Position numbers and translations under genes: made by a program
Part shown: positions 1 to 8,805 of the stretch, one piece after another
How the letters are laid out: each line of letters begins with the position of its first letter
Position numbering within the stretch: the stretch's first letter is position 1
Assembly: GCA_021464525.1 (NCBI GenBank)
Contig: JADRCO010001354.1
Span: 1-20,047 of the forward strand
DNA: 20,047 nt
Direction: 5' to 3'
From: Rhizophagus sp. LPA8_4_AMF
Lineage: Eukaryota > Glomeromycota > Glomeromycetes > Glomerales > Glomeraceae
The notes under the pieces: generated by a model
Databases searched by the model: none
What the model saw: the letters and a program-made list of their open reading frames with translations, nothing else
Told to the model about the DNA's origin: nothing

Positions 1-39
1 AAAAAAAAAAAAAAAAATATCTTTATTAAGTTTGGACAT
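1..39 (-). CDS. F-box protein paralogue, 5' end only (runs off the window)
   Basis: On the minus strand an ATG at 39-37 opens MSKLNKDI followed by a run of Phe codons. The complete F-box gene at 5490-6965 begins MSKFNKDLLF, so seven of the first eight residues agree or are similar. The upstream DNA of the two genes also matches (see 129-210 and 7040-7097), which supports homology beyond this short coding stretch. The run of A at 1-17 would encode poly-Phe where the complete gene has a normal LLFLIFE sequence. This copy may therefore be disrupted by homopolymer expansion, or the tract may be an assembly or sequencing artefact at the edge. Only 13 codons are visible, so whether the gene is intact cannot be judged. 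Confidence 0.55.
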   Translation of the reverse strand, partial: MSKLNKDIFFFFF

Positions 40-128
40 TTTTCCTTAAAAAAAAAAAAAAAATAGAAATAATAATAGGGGGAAAAAATCAAAACGAATA
101 AACAACGAAGTACATACTGTATTTATAT

Positions 129-210
129 AAAACTCCGGTGTAACGACACTTGTACGACCATAATGCTGATCGATAATGTTTCATCAAGAAATATATATGG
201 TAAATGCAGG
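129..210 (-). promoter_or_regulatory. Conserved upstream block of the F-box paralogue (copy 1)
   Basis: Read on the plus strand, this stretch contains AAACTCCGGTG, TGTACGACCAT, ATAATGTTTCA and GAAATATATATGGTAA in the same order as the block at 7040-7097 upstream of the intact F-box gene. Copy 1 carries extra short insertions between the shared words. The minus-strand reading includes a TATATAT motif that could serve as a TATA-like element about 155 bp before the ATG. Conservation of non-coding DNA shows that the promoter was duplicated together with the gene. A promoter role is inference. Confidence 0.5.
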
Positions 211-702
211 ATCTTCAGTTACGCAGGTTTAAGATTGGTAATTTAAATAATGTAGATTGATACTTGAAAAAAGTCAAATAAGACATTCCTACAAAAAAAA
301 AAAATAAATAAAAAATGTGATTTTTCATTAAAAAGTGATTTAAAAGCTACAACTTGAAATGAGATTGAAAGAAGATCTACAAAAGAAAGAAAATGTTTTT
401 AATACACATTTTTTAAGAGGATTTGAAATCTTCCAGGATTCTGGCAATAAAATCAGTGATTTTCTATAAAATAGAAAAAAAAAAGTATAATGACTTTTTA
501 TTTTAAAAGGAGTACTAATATTTATAAAATAAAAACTTTCCCAGGAATCCTGGTTTCCAAATCAGAACTTGATTCCCAGATTCTTACAAAATAGGAAAGA
601 AGGGTAGTAAATTTTTTTTATAAAAAGTTTTTGAATTCAGTTCTTTCAAAGTTAGGAACCGCATTCATTTCATTAAACAAGTCAGTTATTTGAAACAAAG
701 AA
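211..702. other. AT-rich intergenic DNA with diverged CCAGGATTC-type repeats
   Basis: No coding region is supported here. Between about 430 and 600 there are two diverged direct copies of a stretch that starts with a short palindrome (CCAGGATTCTGG at 434, CCAGGAATCCTGG at 541) and continues with ATAAAATAG or CAAAATAGG and poly-A/T. This may be an old duplication or a degenerate mobile fragment. Nothing else is recognisable. Confidence 0.3.
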
Positions 703-840
703 ATGGACAGAAAAATTCCTCAAAATATTGAAGAAGTTAAAAAACTTTTGGAAAATGACCACCGTGTAAAAGTAGCTGGTAAAAGGTTCAAACTATCATA
801 TAAAAATAAATATAAGCATGCAAATTATCTAATTTCTTGA
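703..840 (+). pseudogene. N-terminal remnant resembling a glutamine synthetase-like (FluG/lengsin type) protein
   Basis: The ATG at 703 opens a 45-codon frame ending with TGA at 838-840. Residues 9-26 read IEEVKKLLENDHRVKVAG, which to my knowledge resembles the start of fungal type I glutamine synthetase-like proteins. There a phrase of the form VKVAGxDxDGxLRGK follows. Here the conserved DxDGxLRG segment is missing and the frame continues GKRFKLSYKNKYKHAN before stopping, so this is at best a truncated 5' remnant. No catalytic part of such an enzyme is seen downstream. The identification rests on a short motif recalled from the family, and a chance small ORF is the alternative. Confidence 0.35.
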
Positions 841-1744
841 AATTAGGTGTCAGAAGTGATACCCCGTACCTTCTAAACTTATTTACATTATTGACAATGC
901 AATCACTAAAACTGTTTGCAATTAATATTATACAGTATATTAAAAATAAGGATATACTGTATGTTAAAATACTATTTAGAACACTGTTTAGTAATGCTTA
1001 TTTTAATATTATTTCTAGTAAATAATGGTTCTAACTTTTCTAAAGGATTAGAGTATAAAAAAAATAATGCAAATAAATTACACAATCCAACCACATATAA
1101 GCGTACATAGTTAAATTACATTAACTGAAAATCCATTCCATTTTGTCTGTGGGTACAACAGCAGTTGCTCCATGTCATTATGTATGCTCATACAAAATTC
1201 CCATAGTACACCTTCTTCATCAAAAACAGGAGATCCTGGAACTCCTTCTTCAACCTATGTATAACAAATTAATTATAAGTGGATTGTTTTTGATGAATAT
1301 GACCAGAAAATAATTACTTTAATCAATAACTTACTAAAATTATCACTGTATGTATTGAATACTAATATAGCCTTGATGAAATCAAACTGTGGAACATCAG
1401 TGAGAATATACAAATAATCTTTTGCCGTTGCTTCAGTATACCCTGTTGTTCTTTTGACCTACTGAATAGGTACAAATGTATCTAAACCAGCTCCCAAAAA
1501 TCATTTACTCTATTAATAGCAATGTGAGATTTATGTATATGGTTAATTAATAGGCTCTGATATGCTACAGTTATTGTTGACTTCGCAAAAAGCATAATCA
1601 AGAAAGCATCTGTACTCATCACGTTTAAAAGATTATACTTAGTGATTGCAGTATTAGGTAAACCCTATAAAAATAAGTGTTTAATTAATAACAAAGAAAG
1701 GTATGATAAAGCATCAATTCATTCAATACATTATCTAGTGTGCC

Positions 1745-2263
1745 TAGGGATGGCAACGGTCACGGTCATTAACTGGTTATGACCGGTCATGACTGTGACC
1801 GATACTGGTCGGTCAAAGACTTCTGACCAACTGTTTGACCGACAGTTTGACCAACCGCTTGACCGACCAGTTTGACTGATTCCAATACTGAGGGTTTTGA
1901 TATTTTCGCAACTTTTTTATTAAAAAAAAGTGTGAAAATGTTCTTTTTTATGAAATTATTAATAAAAAACGTTTTCGCAACGTTTTCTATTAAAATAATT
2001 AAAAAACGTTGCGAAACGTTTTTTTTAAGTGTTTTAATAAAAAAAAGGTTTCGCAACCTTTTTTTTAATTATTTTAGATAAAACCGCTCTATTTTTGATA
2101 AGAAAACTATCAAGCGGTCAGTCAAATGGTCAGTCAGGTGGTTGGTCAGGTGGTCAGTCAAACGGTCAGCCATAGCGGTCAGTCAGAACGGTCGGTCGGT
2201 CAAAGGTTCTTGACCGGTTATGACCGACCGATAACTGACCATGACCGACCGTTACCATCCCTA
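1745..2263. mobile_element. hAT-type MITE with perfect 8-bp target duplication AGTGTGCC
   Basis: The 519-bp element begins TAGGGATGGCAACGGTC, and its other end, reverse-complemented, reads TAGGGATGGTAACGGTC. It is flanked by identical AGTGTGCC at 1737-1744 and 2264-2271. An 8-bp duplication with TAGGGATGG-like termini is characteristic of the hAT superfamily. The subterminal regions are packed with GGTCAGTCA/GGTCGGTCA-type short repeats on one side and their complements on the other, as expected for transposase-binding subterminal repeats. The centre is AT-rich with hairpins and has no transposase. The open frames inside it are by-products of the repeats. Removing the element and one duplication restores a continuous minus-strand reading, GESIVQLGTLDN, just before a possible GTATTG donor, so it struck coding or exon-edge DNA of the peptidase-like gene. 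Confidence 0.85.
1964..2024. repeat. Hairpin-forming inverted repeat inside the hAT MITE
   Basis: AAAAAACGTTTTCGCAACG at 1964-1982 faces AACGTTGCGAAACG at about 2003-2017, separated by a short AT-rich loop. A related half-site, GGTTTCGCAACC (itself palindromic), follows at 2047-2058, and CGCAAC also occurs at 1906-1911. These make the centre of the element strongly self-complementary. A role in transposition is not established. Confidence 0.6.
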
Positions 2264-2617
2264 AGTGTGCCCAGTTGAACTATTGATTCACCTCATATTG
2301 GCAAGTTTGATTCATTGGTGCAGATCATATGTTAATGCTAAGCCCATCCTTTATTAGTATGTCACGTCTCTCTGCTGACCTTATGGACATATATTAATTG
2401 ATTTTCACTTTCACAATCCAAAATAGATTGGATACTGTTAATTTCCACTTCAGTTTACACGGTTGGTTAGAATTTAATTTGCAAAACTTGTGAATCTCAC
2501 AAAATGCATAGTCTATCTATGAGCATTCCTGAATCATCAATACTTAAATCCTGGTACTTAACATGATCACAATGATGATCAGGATGGCCCTAAAAAGTAA
2601 TAAGGTTATCTTAGTGG

Positions 2618-2845
2618 CAGTGATGTGGTGGGACAGTGTCCCACAAATTTTGATGTTCCATCCAAGTCTAATTTCATTTGTTCTATCCTGTCCTGTCCAA
2701 GATATTATCCAAATTTATTAATATTATATATAAATTATATATCCTCTTATAATGAATTTTTGTCCCAGACATCAACAACTTCTTGTCCAAATCCTGGTCT
2801 GTCCCATTCCATCCCATCCAAGGACATGACCCAGCCACAACAATG
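2618..2845. mobile_element. Short hAT-type MITE with perfect 8-bp target duplication CTTAGTGG
   Basis: The 228-bp element has imperfect terminal inverted repeats. The left end is CAGTGATGTGGTGGGACAG, and the right end reverse-complemented is CATTGTTGTGGCTGGGTCA. It is bounded by identical CTTAGTGG at 2610-2617 and 2846-2853. The subterminal parts carry GGGACAG/CTGTCC and GGATGG/CCATCC words on opposite strands. There is no transposase. In the minus-strand peptidase-like gene it sits in an intron (donor GTAGAT at 2895, acceptor TTTTTAG ending at 2590). That intron is 306 bp now and about 70 bp once the element and one duplication are subtracted, matching the short introns elsewhere. The plus-strand frame at 2625-2951 is a by-product of the element. 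Confidence 0.8.
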
Positions 2846-3930
2846 CTTAGTGGTACCACAATTTGCAATTCCTATTAGCTACATACATTATCTACCTTTC
2901 CTGGCTGGATTACTAGGCTATTCACATCACCGACCCCCTGCTTTACAGTAAGAAGATATTCTTTATCTTGATTGTTTGCTAAATAATGCACATTATCAAT
3001 TTTGACGTCATCTATACTAATTAGAGATTGAAATCAGCGGTAATTATCACATGATGGTTTAAAAGCCCCATAATTGACCAACAAAGGGAAACCCTCATAC
3101 TCTGCTAGAATGTTATGAACTGGTGTCTCTTCTGTCAGATTTACCATAGTGATAATGTATCAACTATTCCAGGGTATGTAATGGGCAATAAAACCTTTTT
3201 TCCAAAATCTTTACAGAGGTCTAGTTCCACTTTAATCATTTTATTTAAGTGTTATCATCACAAATATTAGTGGGAGAGATCTTATGATCATCAACTATTG
3301 GAGCTATTAACATTTTATTATTTTTAATAAATTATTCTATAACATGTAATGCTTAAATTATTAGCCATAACATACCAGCTGACTTGAGTAAAGAATTTAA
3401 TCATTGCAAGCTTGTTATATGAGATTGCATATATGAATCAATTGATAACACTTTCCCGATTTTCTTGAGTTGTCCAACAATTTTATTGAGATTCATAGAT
3501 ATAGAATTCATGATGTTTGGATCGTTTTTGGATTTTGTAAAATTAGAAAGTATTGAATCGTCAACTTCACTGTCAGCAATTGCTATAAAGTGCACCAAGT
3601 TCATTTAATTCATCAGCCCTACCAGAAAATAATAGACAAACCATTTACAAGGTTAATAATTTGGGAATTTTACTAATTCAAACATATGTATTTTGGCTTT
3701 TTCTATTGTAGGTTTGAAGTTTGAATCACTGGTCTCTAGTAGATATTGATAGAGATACTCTCTAATAGTTTTCTTCGCATTTATTTCTTCGCCCTTTTCC
3801 AAAAAATTTGTGTTGGTTATGTATTTGTGATGCATTTTCACATATGCATATACATTTTATTTAGATTTTCCCAGGATATTTATTTGGACTCCATCCCAAG
3901 AATTTCATAATCTCTTCAGAAAGGAGATCT

Positions 3931-5489
3931 TTGATTGTTGTATGTCCTTCAGTTGAGTCTTTACTAATAGCATTATTCTGGTATGATCTGAAACAGAAAG
4001 GGATTAGTCAACCATCGTGTCAACTGCTGCAATTGGATTGTTGTGAAACTGGAACATTCGTCTTTTATTTTATTTTTATTTTTTTGTATTCATTTTTTTT
4101 ATCACTTACAGTATAGACAAGGCAGTTTTCTTTCTTGACATCATAAAGTATTATCATTCAGCCAGTAAGATCATTTAGACTTTTATTGACCTTTATTTTT
4201 TTTAACTGATTTTATACATTTTGAACTTTTTAATATAATAACTTACTATAAATTCTTTACATGAGAACAATAAAGTAAAAAAAAAGCTTATCAATCAGTT
4301 AATTGGTCAAAATGAAGATTTATGCGTGGCACATTTTCATCCAACCATTAAGGTCCAGTGATTTGTTGACCGATATAGCCACTTCCGTCCCTATCCAATA
4401 AATAATTAATATTACGCGATGATGAAAAAATATTGTTTCTGAAATCAATATGTCATTGACATGTACAGTAATACCTTTGGTCATGTGAAACATTAGTCTA
4501 AAAAGGTGACTAACCGCTCATATCAACATAACAGAAAACGGACATGCAAATTTTTTATCATATTGAGGCTACAACTAAAATTTCAAATGACAATATAATG
4601 CAGGAATATCCAAATTTCTTATGAATAAAATTACTTCTTTGAGAAAAAAATCAATTGTATTGAATAGGAATTTAAGCATATTAGTAATTTGATTGAACAT
4701 TTTCTTCAATTTTTAGTTAATTTAAAATTTGGCAAAATTCCTAATAATTTGATTAATTTATTTTTTATGAGACGAGGAAAAATTATATTCCTTTATACAT
4801 TATTAATCTTTCAAATTTATAAGAACTTCAAATTAATCTAGTAATGATGATTGTATGATGACAAGAATGCAGAATATTTGAGGTTACAACAAGAGGAATT
4901 TTGAATAAATCATTATTCATTAAATAGAACGTAAAAAAATATTAGTATCCTTAATATTGGGCCCACGATTGAGTATTTACATGAATTGTATGGTTTATTT
5001 TGAAGTCCCATTCATTAAGAAAGTAATAAAATTTCAATTTGTTGTATAGGTTCGTTTAATGAAAATTCTTATTTAAATAAATCGTTAAATATTTACTGTA
5101 CCTAAAAACTTTTGATTATCTAAATGTTGTGATGGTAAAATTTTACAATTTAAGCCTCATTGAAAGGGAACATGAATTATCTTGCAATTGTACAGTACAT
5201 GTATATTTAAATGAAATTAACAGTAAAAAAATCAATAAATAACAGTGATTCCAGTATATCATAATTGATGATAATTGCATTATATTGAAAATCAATATTT
5301 TTGCCATCTAACATATTTGAATAAATTATTGCATCGTGTTTAAATAAAATCAAATAGAATATTCCTAAATTCAAAAAACATACCTTATTTATACTATAAA
5401 TCAGAAACTGAATTGCAAAATGAAAATCTTTTATTGAATTTTGCTCTCATCATAATACATAAATGTATAATTAATACTAAAACAAGTGA
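3931..5489. other. AT-rich intergenic DNA, no gene seen
   Basis: The stretch between the upstream end of the peptidase-like relic and the 3' end of the F-box gene has no supported coding region. The part at 3931-4030 may hold a further 5' piece or intron end of the relic (a minus-strand TTTCTGTTTCAG acceptor-like sequence near 3990). The region 5390-5489 should contain the F-box gene's 3' untranslated region and polyadenylation signals on the minus strand, but none can be singled out. Confidence 0.4.
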
Positions 5490-6965
5490 TTACACGCCTA
5501 TGTCTTCAATTACTCCTTCAATTTTATATTTACTGATCAGTTTCATATATGAATCATTTTCATGATAAAAATAATACTCATCGAAATGAATGGAAACTGC
5601 AGGTCGTCCTTTCCACTTTTCAAAGAATGTCTCAAAAGTTTTTAAAGAAAATCTAATGTCATAAGAAATTCCAATTACTCTTAGATTAGTTGATGCTTCT
5701 TTAACTAACAAATTTGACAAATAATCTCCATATTCTAACTCTCTCGCTTCATAATAAGTGTCCTTAAAATATAATGATCGCAAATTTTGACATCTTTTAA
5801 GTAATTTTTCAAATTCAATAAAATGATTCTCTAATAATGGAAATATAGGGATTGATAAACATTCAATTAAAAAACAATTTTCACAAATTGTACGTATAAA
5901 ATTAAGAGAGTCATCACTCAAATTATTTTTATCCCAGTGATAATCATTGATCAATAATTCTTTAAGATATAAGCTATTTTTAATTATGTAGGTAACTTGG
6001 TAAATTTCTATAAAATCTATCTTTAGAACCTCAAGGTCACGATAAGCCACCCTTTCTAATTTTTCATTAAAATCATTATTCTTTAAAAATATTGGAGAAT
6101 CAATATCTATTATTCTTAAATTATGAAATTCTAAGAGTGCATATTGTAGAAATGTATAATCATAATCCTCGTAAATATCATAGTAATTGACGTGATGATC
6201 GTAATAATACTGAAACATTACTTCAAAATGATTAAGGGTATTTGCATGTTTTTTTAATATATTAAAAATTTCTTTATAAGGGTCTTCCAATAGATCTAAA
6301 AAATATCCTTCATCTTTCCATTTAAAATATTTTAAATTTTTTTGAAGTTCGATTAACTTGATAGTTCCATTATTAGCTTTTAAGTTTTTATTAATAATAA
6401 TGATTCTTTGTATTTGTTGACAGATATGTGCTAATCTGTAAAAGTACCTAGAATCAATCAACGTGTCACATATTAATTCACAAAGTGATTCAAGACGTGC
6501 CTTTGCTTCTGGAAGATATACTATCTCATAGGTACCACATATATTTAAATACTTTATTTCTGGACATTTCTTTATCAATAAACTGTATATTTCCTCTTGT
6601 AAAAGAAATTGATTATATTCTGATGATGATCCAACGGAAATTATATTATTTATAATTTTTGTATCAATACTTCTACAGAAAGACAAATAATCAAACGCAA
6701 GTGATTCGCCTGAAATTAGATTTTCTTTTTTTGTTAAGTATTCTTTAATATCATTGGTTAAGTAAGAAGTAATAATGGAGTATAAAGAATTTTTTTTACA
6801 ATAATTAATAGAATAGCTCCAAGGATTCCTCCATAAAATTGGAATCATGGTTTCACACCAAATTCTATTAACCATTAGACATGGGAAGAGGAATTTGGAA
6901 TTTTTTGAATTATTTTGTAATTTCTCAAATATTAAGAAAAGAAGATCTTTATTAAATTTGGACAT
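5490..6965 (-). CDS. F-box protein with LRR-like C-terminal region, 491 residues, intronless
   Basis: This is an uninterrupted minus-strand frame from ATG at 6965-6963 to TAA at 5492-5490. Residues about 5-48 form an F-box: DLLFLIFEKLQ, then PCLMVNRIWCETMIPILWRNPW. The pattern L..IFE.L...CL.VNR.WC...IPILW.NPW is the form common in expanded glomeromycete F-box families. The F-box binds Skp1 and places the protein in an SCF ubiquitin ligase. The remaining 440 residues are rich in Leu/Ile/Asn with irregular LRR-like segments (LRIIDIDSPIF, LEVLKIDFIEI, LKELLINDYHW, LRSLYFKDTYY, LRVIGISYDI), expected to recruit a substrate. The substrate is unknown. The start is supported by the F-box position and by agreement with the paralogue at 1-39. 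An A-tract of about 17 (minus strand) directly precedes the ATG. Length and full openness argue for a functional gene. Confidence 0.9.
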   Translation of the reverse strand: MSKFNKDLLFLIFEKLQNNSKNSKFLFPCLMVNRIWCETMIPILWRNPWSYSINYCKKNSLYSIITSYLTNDIKEYLTKKENLISGESLAFDYLSFCRSIDTKIINNIISVGSSSEYNQFLLQEEIYSLLIKKCPEIKYLNICGTYEIVYLPEAKARLESLCELICDTLIDSRYFYRLAHICQQIQRIIIINKNLKANNGTIKLIELQKNLKYFKWKDEGYFLDLLEDPYKEIFNILKKHANTLNHFEVMFQYYYDHHVNYYDIYEDYDYTFLQYALLEFHNLRIIDIDSPIFLKNNDFNEKLERVAYRDLEVLKIDFIEIYQVTYIIKNSLYLKELLINDYHWDKNNLSDDSLNFIRTICENCFLIECLSIPIFPLLENHFIEFEKLLKRCQNLRSLYFKDTYYEARELEYGDYLSNLLVKEASTNLRVIGISYDIRFSLKTFETFFEKWKGRPAVSIHFDEYYFYHENDSYMKLISKYKIEGVIEDIGV

Positions 6966-7039
6966 TTTTTTTTTTTTTTTTGAAGAAAAGAAATAAATAA
7001 TTGGATAAAAAGAATAAATAAAATAAATAATATTATTGT

Positions 7040-7097
7040 GAAACTCCGATGTACAACCATCAATAATGTTTCACCGAAATATATATGGTAAGTGCAC
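7040..7097 (-). promoter_or_regulatory. Conserved upstream block of the F-box gene (copy 2), cut by a transposon
   Basis: The block AAACTCCGATGTACAACCAT, ATAATGTTTCACC, GAAATATATATGGTAAGTGCA matches the block at 129-210 upstream of the paralogue. It lies about 75-130 bp before the F-box ATG, so it probably contains core promoter or leader elements, including a TATATAT motif. The match ends at the Mutator-like element, which inserted at TAAGTGCAC (7089-7097). The native DNA resumes at 7659. Confidence 0.55.
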
Positions 7098-7658
7098 ATA
7101 ATCATGTATTTTTCCTAAGAAAATTTCCGAAATTTTCGGAATTCCGTGCAATCCGAAAGTAAATAATTTTACCCCTGAGAATCACCCTTTTTGGATTTAA
7201 ACTGTGGCTTGTGTATAGACATTTAATTAAAAACATATTTTTTTTTCTTTCGTACGATATGAAGTCAAAAAAAATAAAGTTTCGCACTTTATTAAATTAA
7301 CAAACAATTTTCTGACCTCCAATAAACAATCAAAAATTCTAATAATGCAAAATAATAAAAATAAGTTGAGACGCGTCAAATAAAAAGAATCATACCTTAG
7401 AACGAACATTTCGCCCAGACAAATAAATTATGGTATTGGTAGGAACACTACGTTACATAAAAACACATTATAGTAATGGCAATAGTAAAATTTTGTATTT
7501 AAATATAAAAACTAAATAAAAAGAAAAAAAAAATAGGTTGTACAGTTTTTTTTTTATTTAAACTGTTTATTTGATTAATTAAATGTCTATACGCAAGCCA
7601 CAGTTTAAATCCAAAAAGGGTGATTCTCAGGGGTATCTTAGGAAAAATACATGATTAT
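7098..7658. mobile_element. Mutator-like foldback MITE with 9-bp target duplication TAAGTGCAC
   Basis: The 561-bp element starts ATAATCATGTATTTTTCC and ends with the exact inverse. The terminal inverted repeats are about 83 bp: 7098-7230 on the left and 7575-7658 on the right. The arms differ by one base near GTATAGAC (TGTG versus TGCG) and by an insertion of about 50 bp at 7121-7170 in the left arm, which contains the palindrome TTCCGAAATTTTCGGAA. Identical TAAGTGCAC flanks lie at 7089-7097 and 7659-7667. Long inverted repeats plus a 9-bp duplication point to the Mutator (MULE) superfamily. The AT-rich interior has no transposase, so it is non-autonomous. Near-identical arms suggest a recent insertion. 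It lies about 130 bp upstream of the F-box start codon. Confidence 0.85.
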
Positions 7659-7667
7659 TAAGTGCAC

Positions 7668-8805
7668 ACCAATTCAATATATTGTACATAACAAGTTTGA
7701 GATTTACGGGGAATTTGGAATTTAACAAAAAAAAATGGCCAGAATTATTATTAATTTTTGCCTGAATTAAGTGTTATAATTTAATTGAGCACTTAAAAAA
7801 TTATAGCCTAATTAAGAAATTTCCTTCTAATTTTAACCTAAATTATATGTTGAAAAAACTCATAGTTTTAGTGCGAAATAATATTTTCCACATAAAACAA
7901 TGAGCAAAGATATTATTTTAATAATTTTATAAGTAGGAAATAATATTTTTCGTGTAAAACAAGTGGAGATAATATTTTTCTCTTGGGTGAGCAACTTTAT
8001 GAGCGAAATATTATTTTATATACGTGAAAATAATATTTCTTTCACATGGACTTTTTTTGATTTTATAACAGTATTACCAGATTATCAAATCTGTTGTATT
8101 ACTGCGCAGAAAAGTTTAGTAGATTATTTTACATAACATACTATACTTTTTTGGTTGACCCGATACCCACTCCTTTTCGTATTGCTATACAATCAAAATT
8201 AGTAGAGGTAGTGGTAAGTCTTGGATGGAGTTGGACTGCAATTATTTATAGGTAGTCAGTATTCTGTTTTAAAATTAATTTATTTATAATTTTATTTTAA
8301 CTACGTAATAAGTTTTACTGCCAATGTATAATTTTTTCTTCCACGTTAAGAATGAAATAAAATAACGATTTTTTTTGTGATCGAGAGAATCAAATGACTA
8401 TGAGGGAGAATTAGGATAAGGTAAGATAGAATGTTTTTCGTGTTGTACAAACTATTTAAATGATGTATGTAAATTAACATTGAAATGTTAAAAAGAGTTT
8501 ACCAAAAATTATGCAAATAGAAAAATATTCTTCTGTGAGATTAAAACCCAAATAAGACCATTTATTGTTCTTGTAACACAGGTTACACAAATGAGATATG
8601 GCATATAACTATATTGATATAACTAGGAAACGAAAACCGTTTCGAAAAAGATTTGCAATTTCATAGGATGACGACACGTGAGGGGACGTGAAATTCACAT
8701 AACCGATCATGTTTCATAATACAGTATATAGTCCGCTTCGCTTCGGACAATGATGCCTATGATCAGTGTTTAAAGTCTTAATTTACTAGGTATTTCATTA
8801 AATAT
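7668..8805. other. AT-rich intergenic DNA with a GAAATAATATTTT repeat cluster and a CACGTG-bearing stretch
   Basis: No gene is supported. Between 7868 and 8046 the word AATAATATTT recurs in direct and inverted orientation: GCGAAATAATATTTTCC, GGAAATAATATTTTTCGTG, GGAGATAATATTTTTC, and an inverted part ending GTGAAAATAATATTTC. This could be a worn inverted-repeat element. At 8670-8745 a less AT-rich stretch holds GACACGTGAGGGGACGTGAAA and TCCGCTTCGCTTCGGA. It has the look of a dispersed repeat, but I cannot define its ends. Confidence 0.35.

Larger units (their letters stand above)
1111..3930 (-). pseudogene. Trypsin-like (chymotrypsin-fold) peptidase-like gene, decayed and partly duplicated
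   Basis: Coding-like pieces run on the minus strand from about 3930 to the TAA at 1113-1111, broken by stops and frameshifts. N-terminal pieces lie at 3841-3653 and 3604-3401. They lead to a canonical intron (donor GTATGT, acceptor AATAG, about 3380-3315), then segments VLLPITYPGIVD and YEGFPLLVNYGAFKPS. The peptidase-like part follows in order: YLLTVKQGVGDVNSLVIQPG (near 2960-2900), IDYAFCEIHKF (near 2515) and VHKVSRET (near 2380). A second DYAFCEV lies near 1590 and VKRTTGYT near 1450. The end reads EEGVPGSPVFDEEGVLW near 1250-1200. In this fold the usual triad sits in TAAH, D(Y/I)A and GDSG(S/G)P. Here His appears replaced by Gln, Asp is kept, and the Ser motif reads GVPGSP. Two DYAFCE and two (R)TTGxT-like segments imply an internal tandem duplication. 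Two MITEs are inserted. No activity is expected. The family assignment is by motif recognition only. Confidence 0.55.

Noticed and set aside
837..1110. Two overlapping plus-strand frames of 62 and 64 residues
   Set aside because: Their composition is driven by AT-rich DNA, with no motif and no coding-like amino acid balance.
1787..2081. Opposite-strand frames of 89 and 69 residues with repeated VGQTVGQ and KKRCETFF text
   Set aside because: They lie wholly inside the hAT MITE and are produced by its subterminal repeats and hairpins.
2625..2951. 108-residue plus-strand frame rich in Pro and Ser
   Set aside because: It covers the second MITE and the antisense of the peptidase-like relic, so it is a by-product.
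8735..8750. TCCGCTTCGCTTCGGA as a terminator hairpin
   Set aside because: The stem is only four bases in a eukaryotic intergenic region, and no gene ends nearby on either strand.
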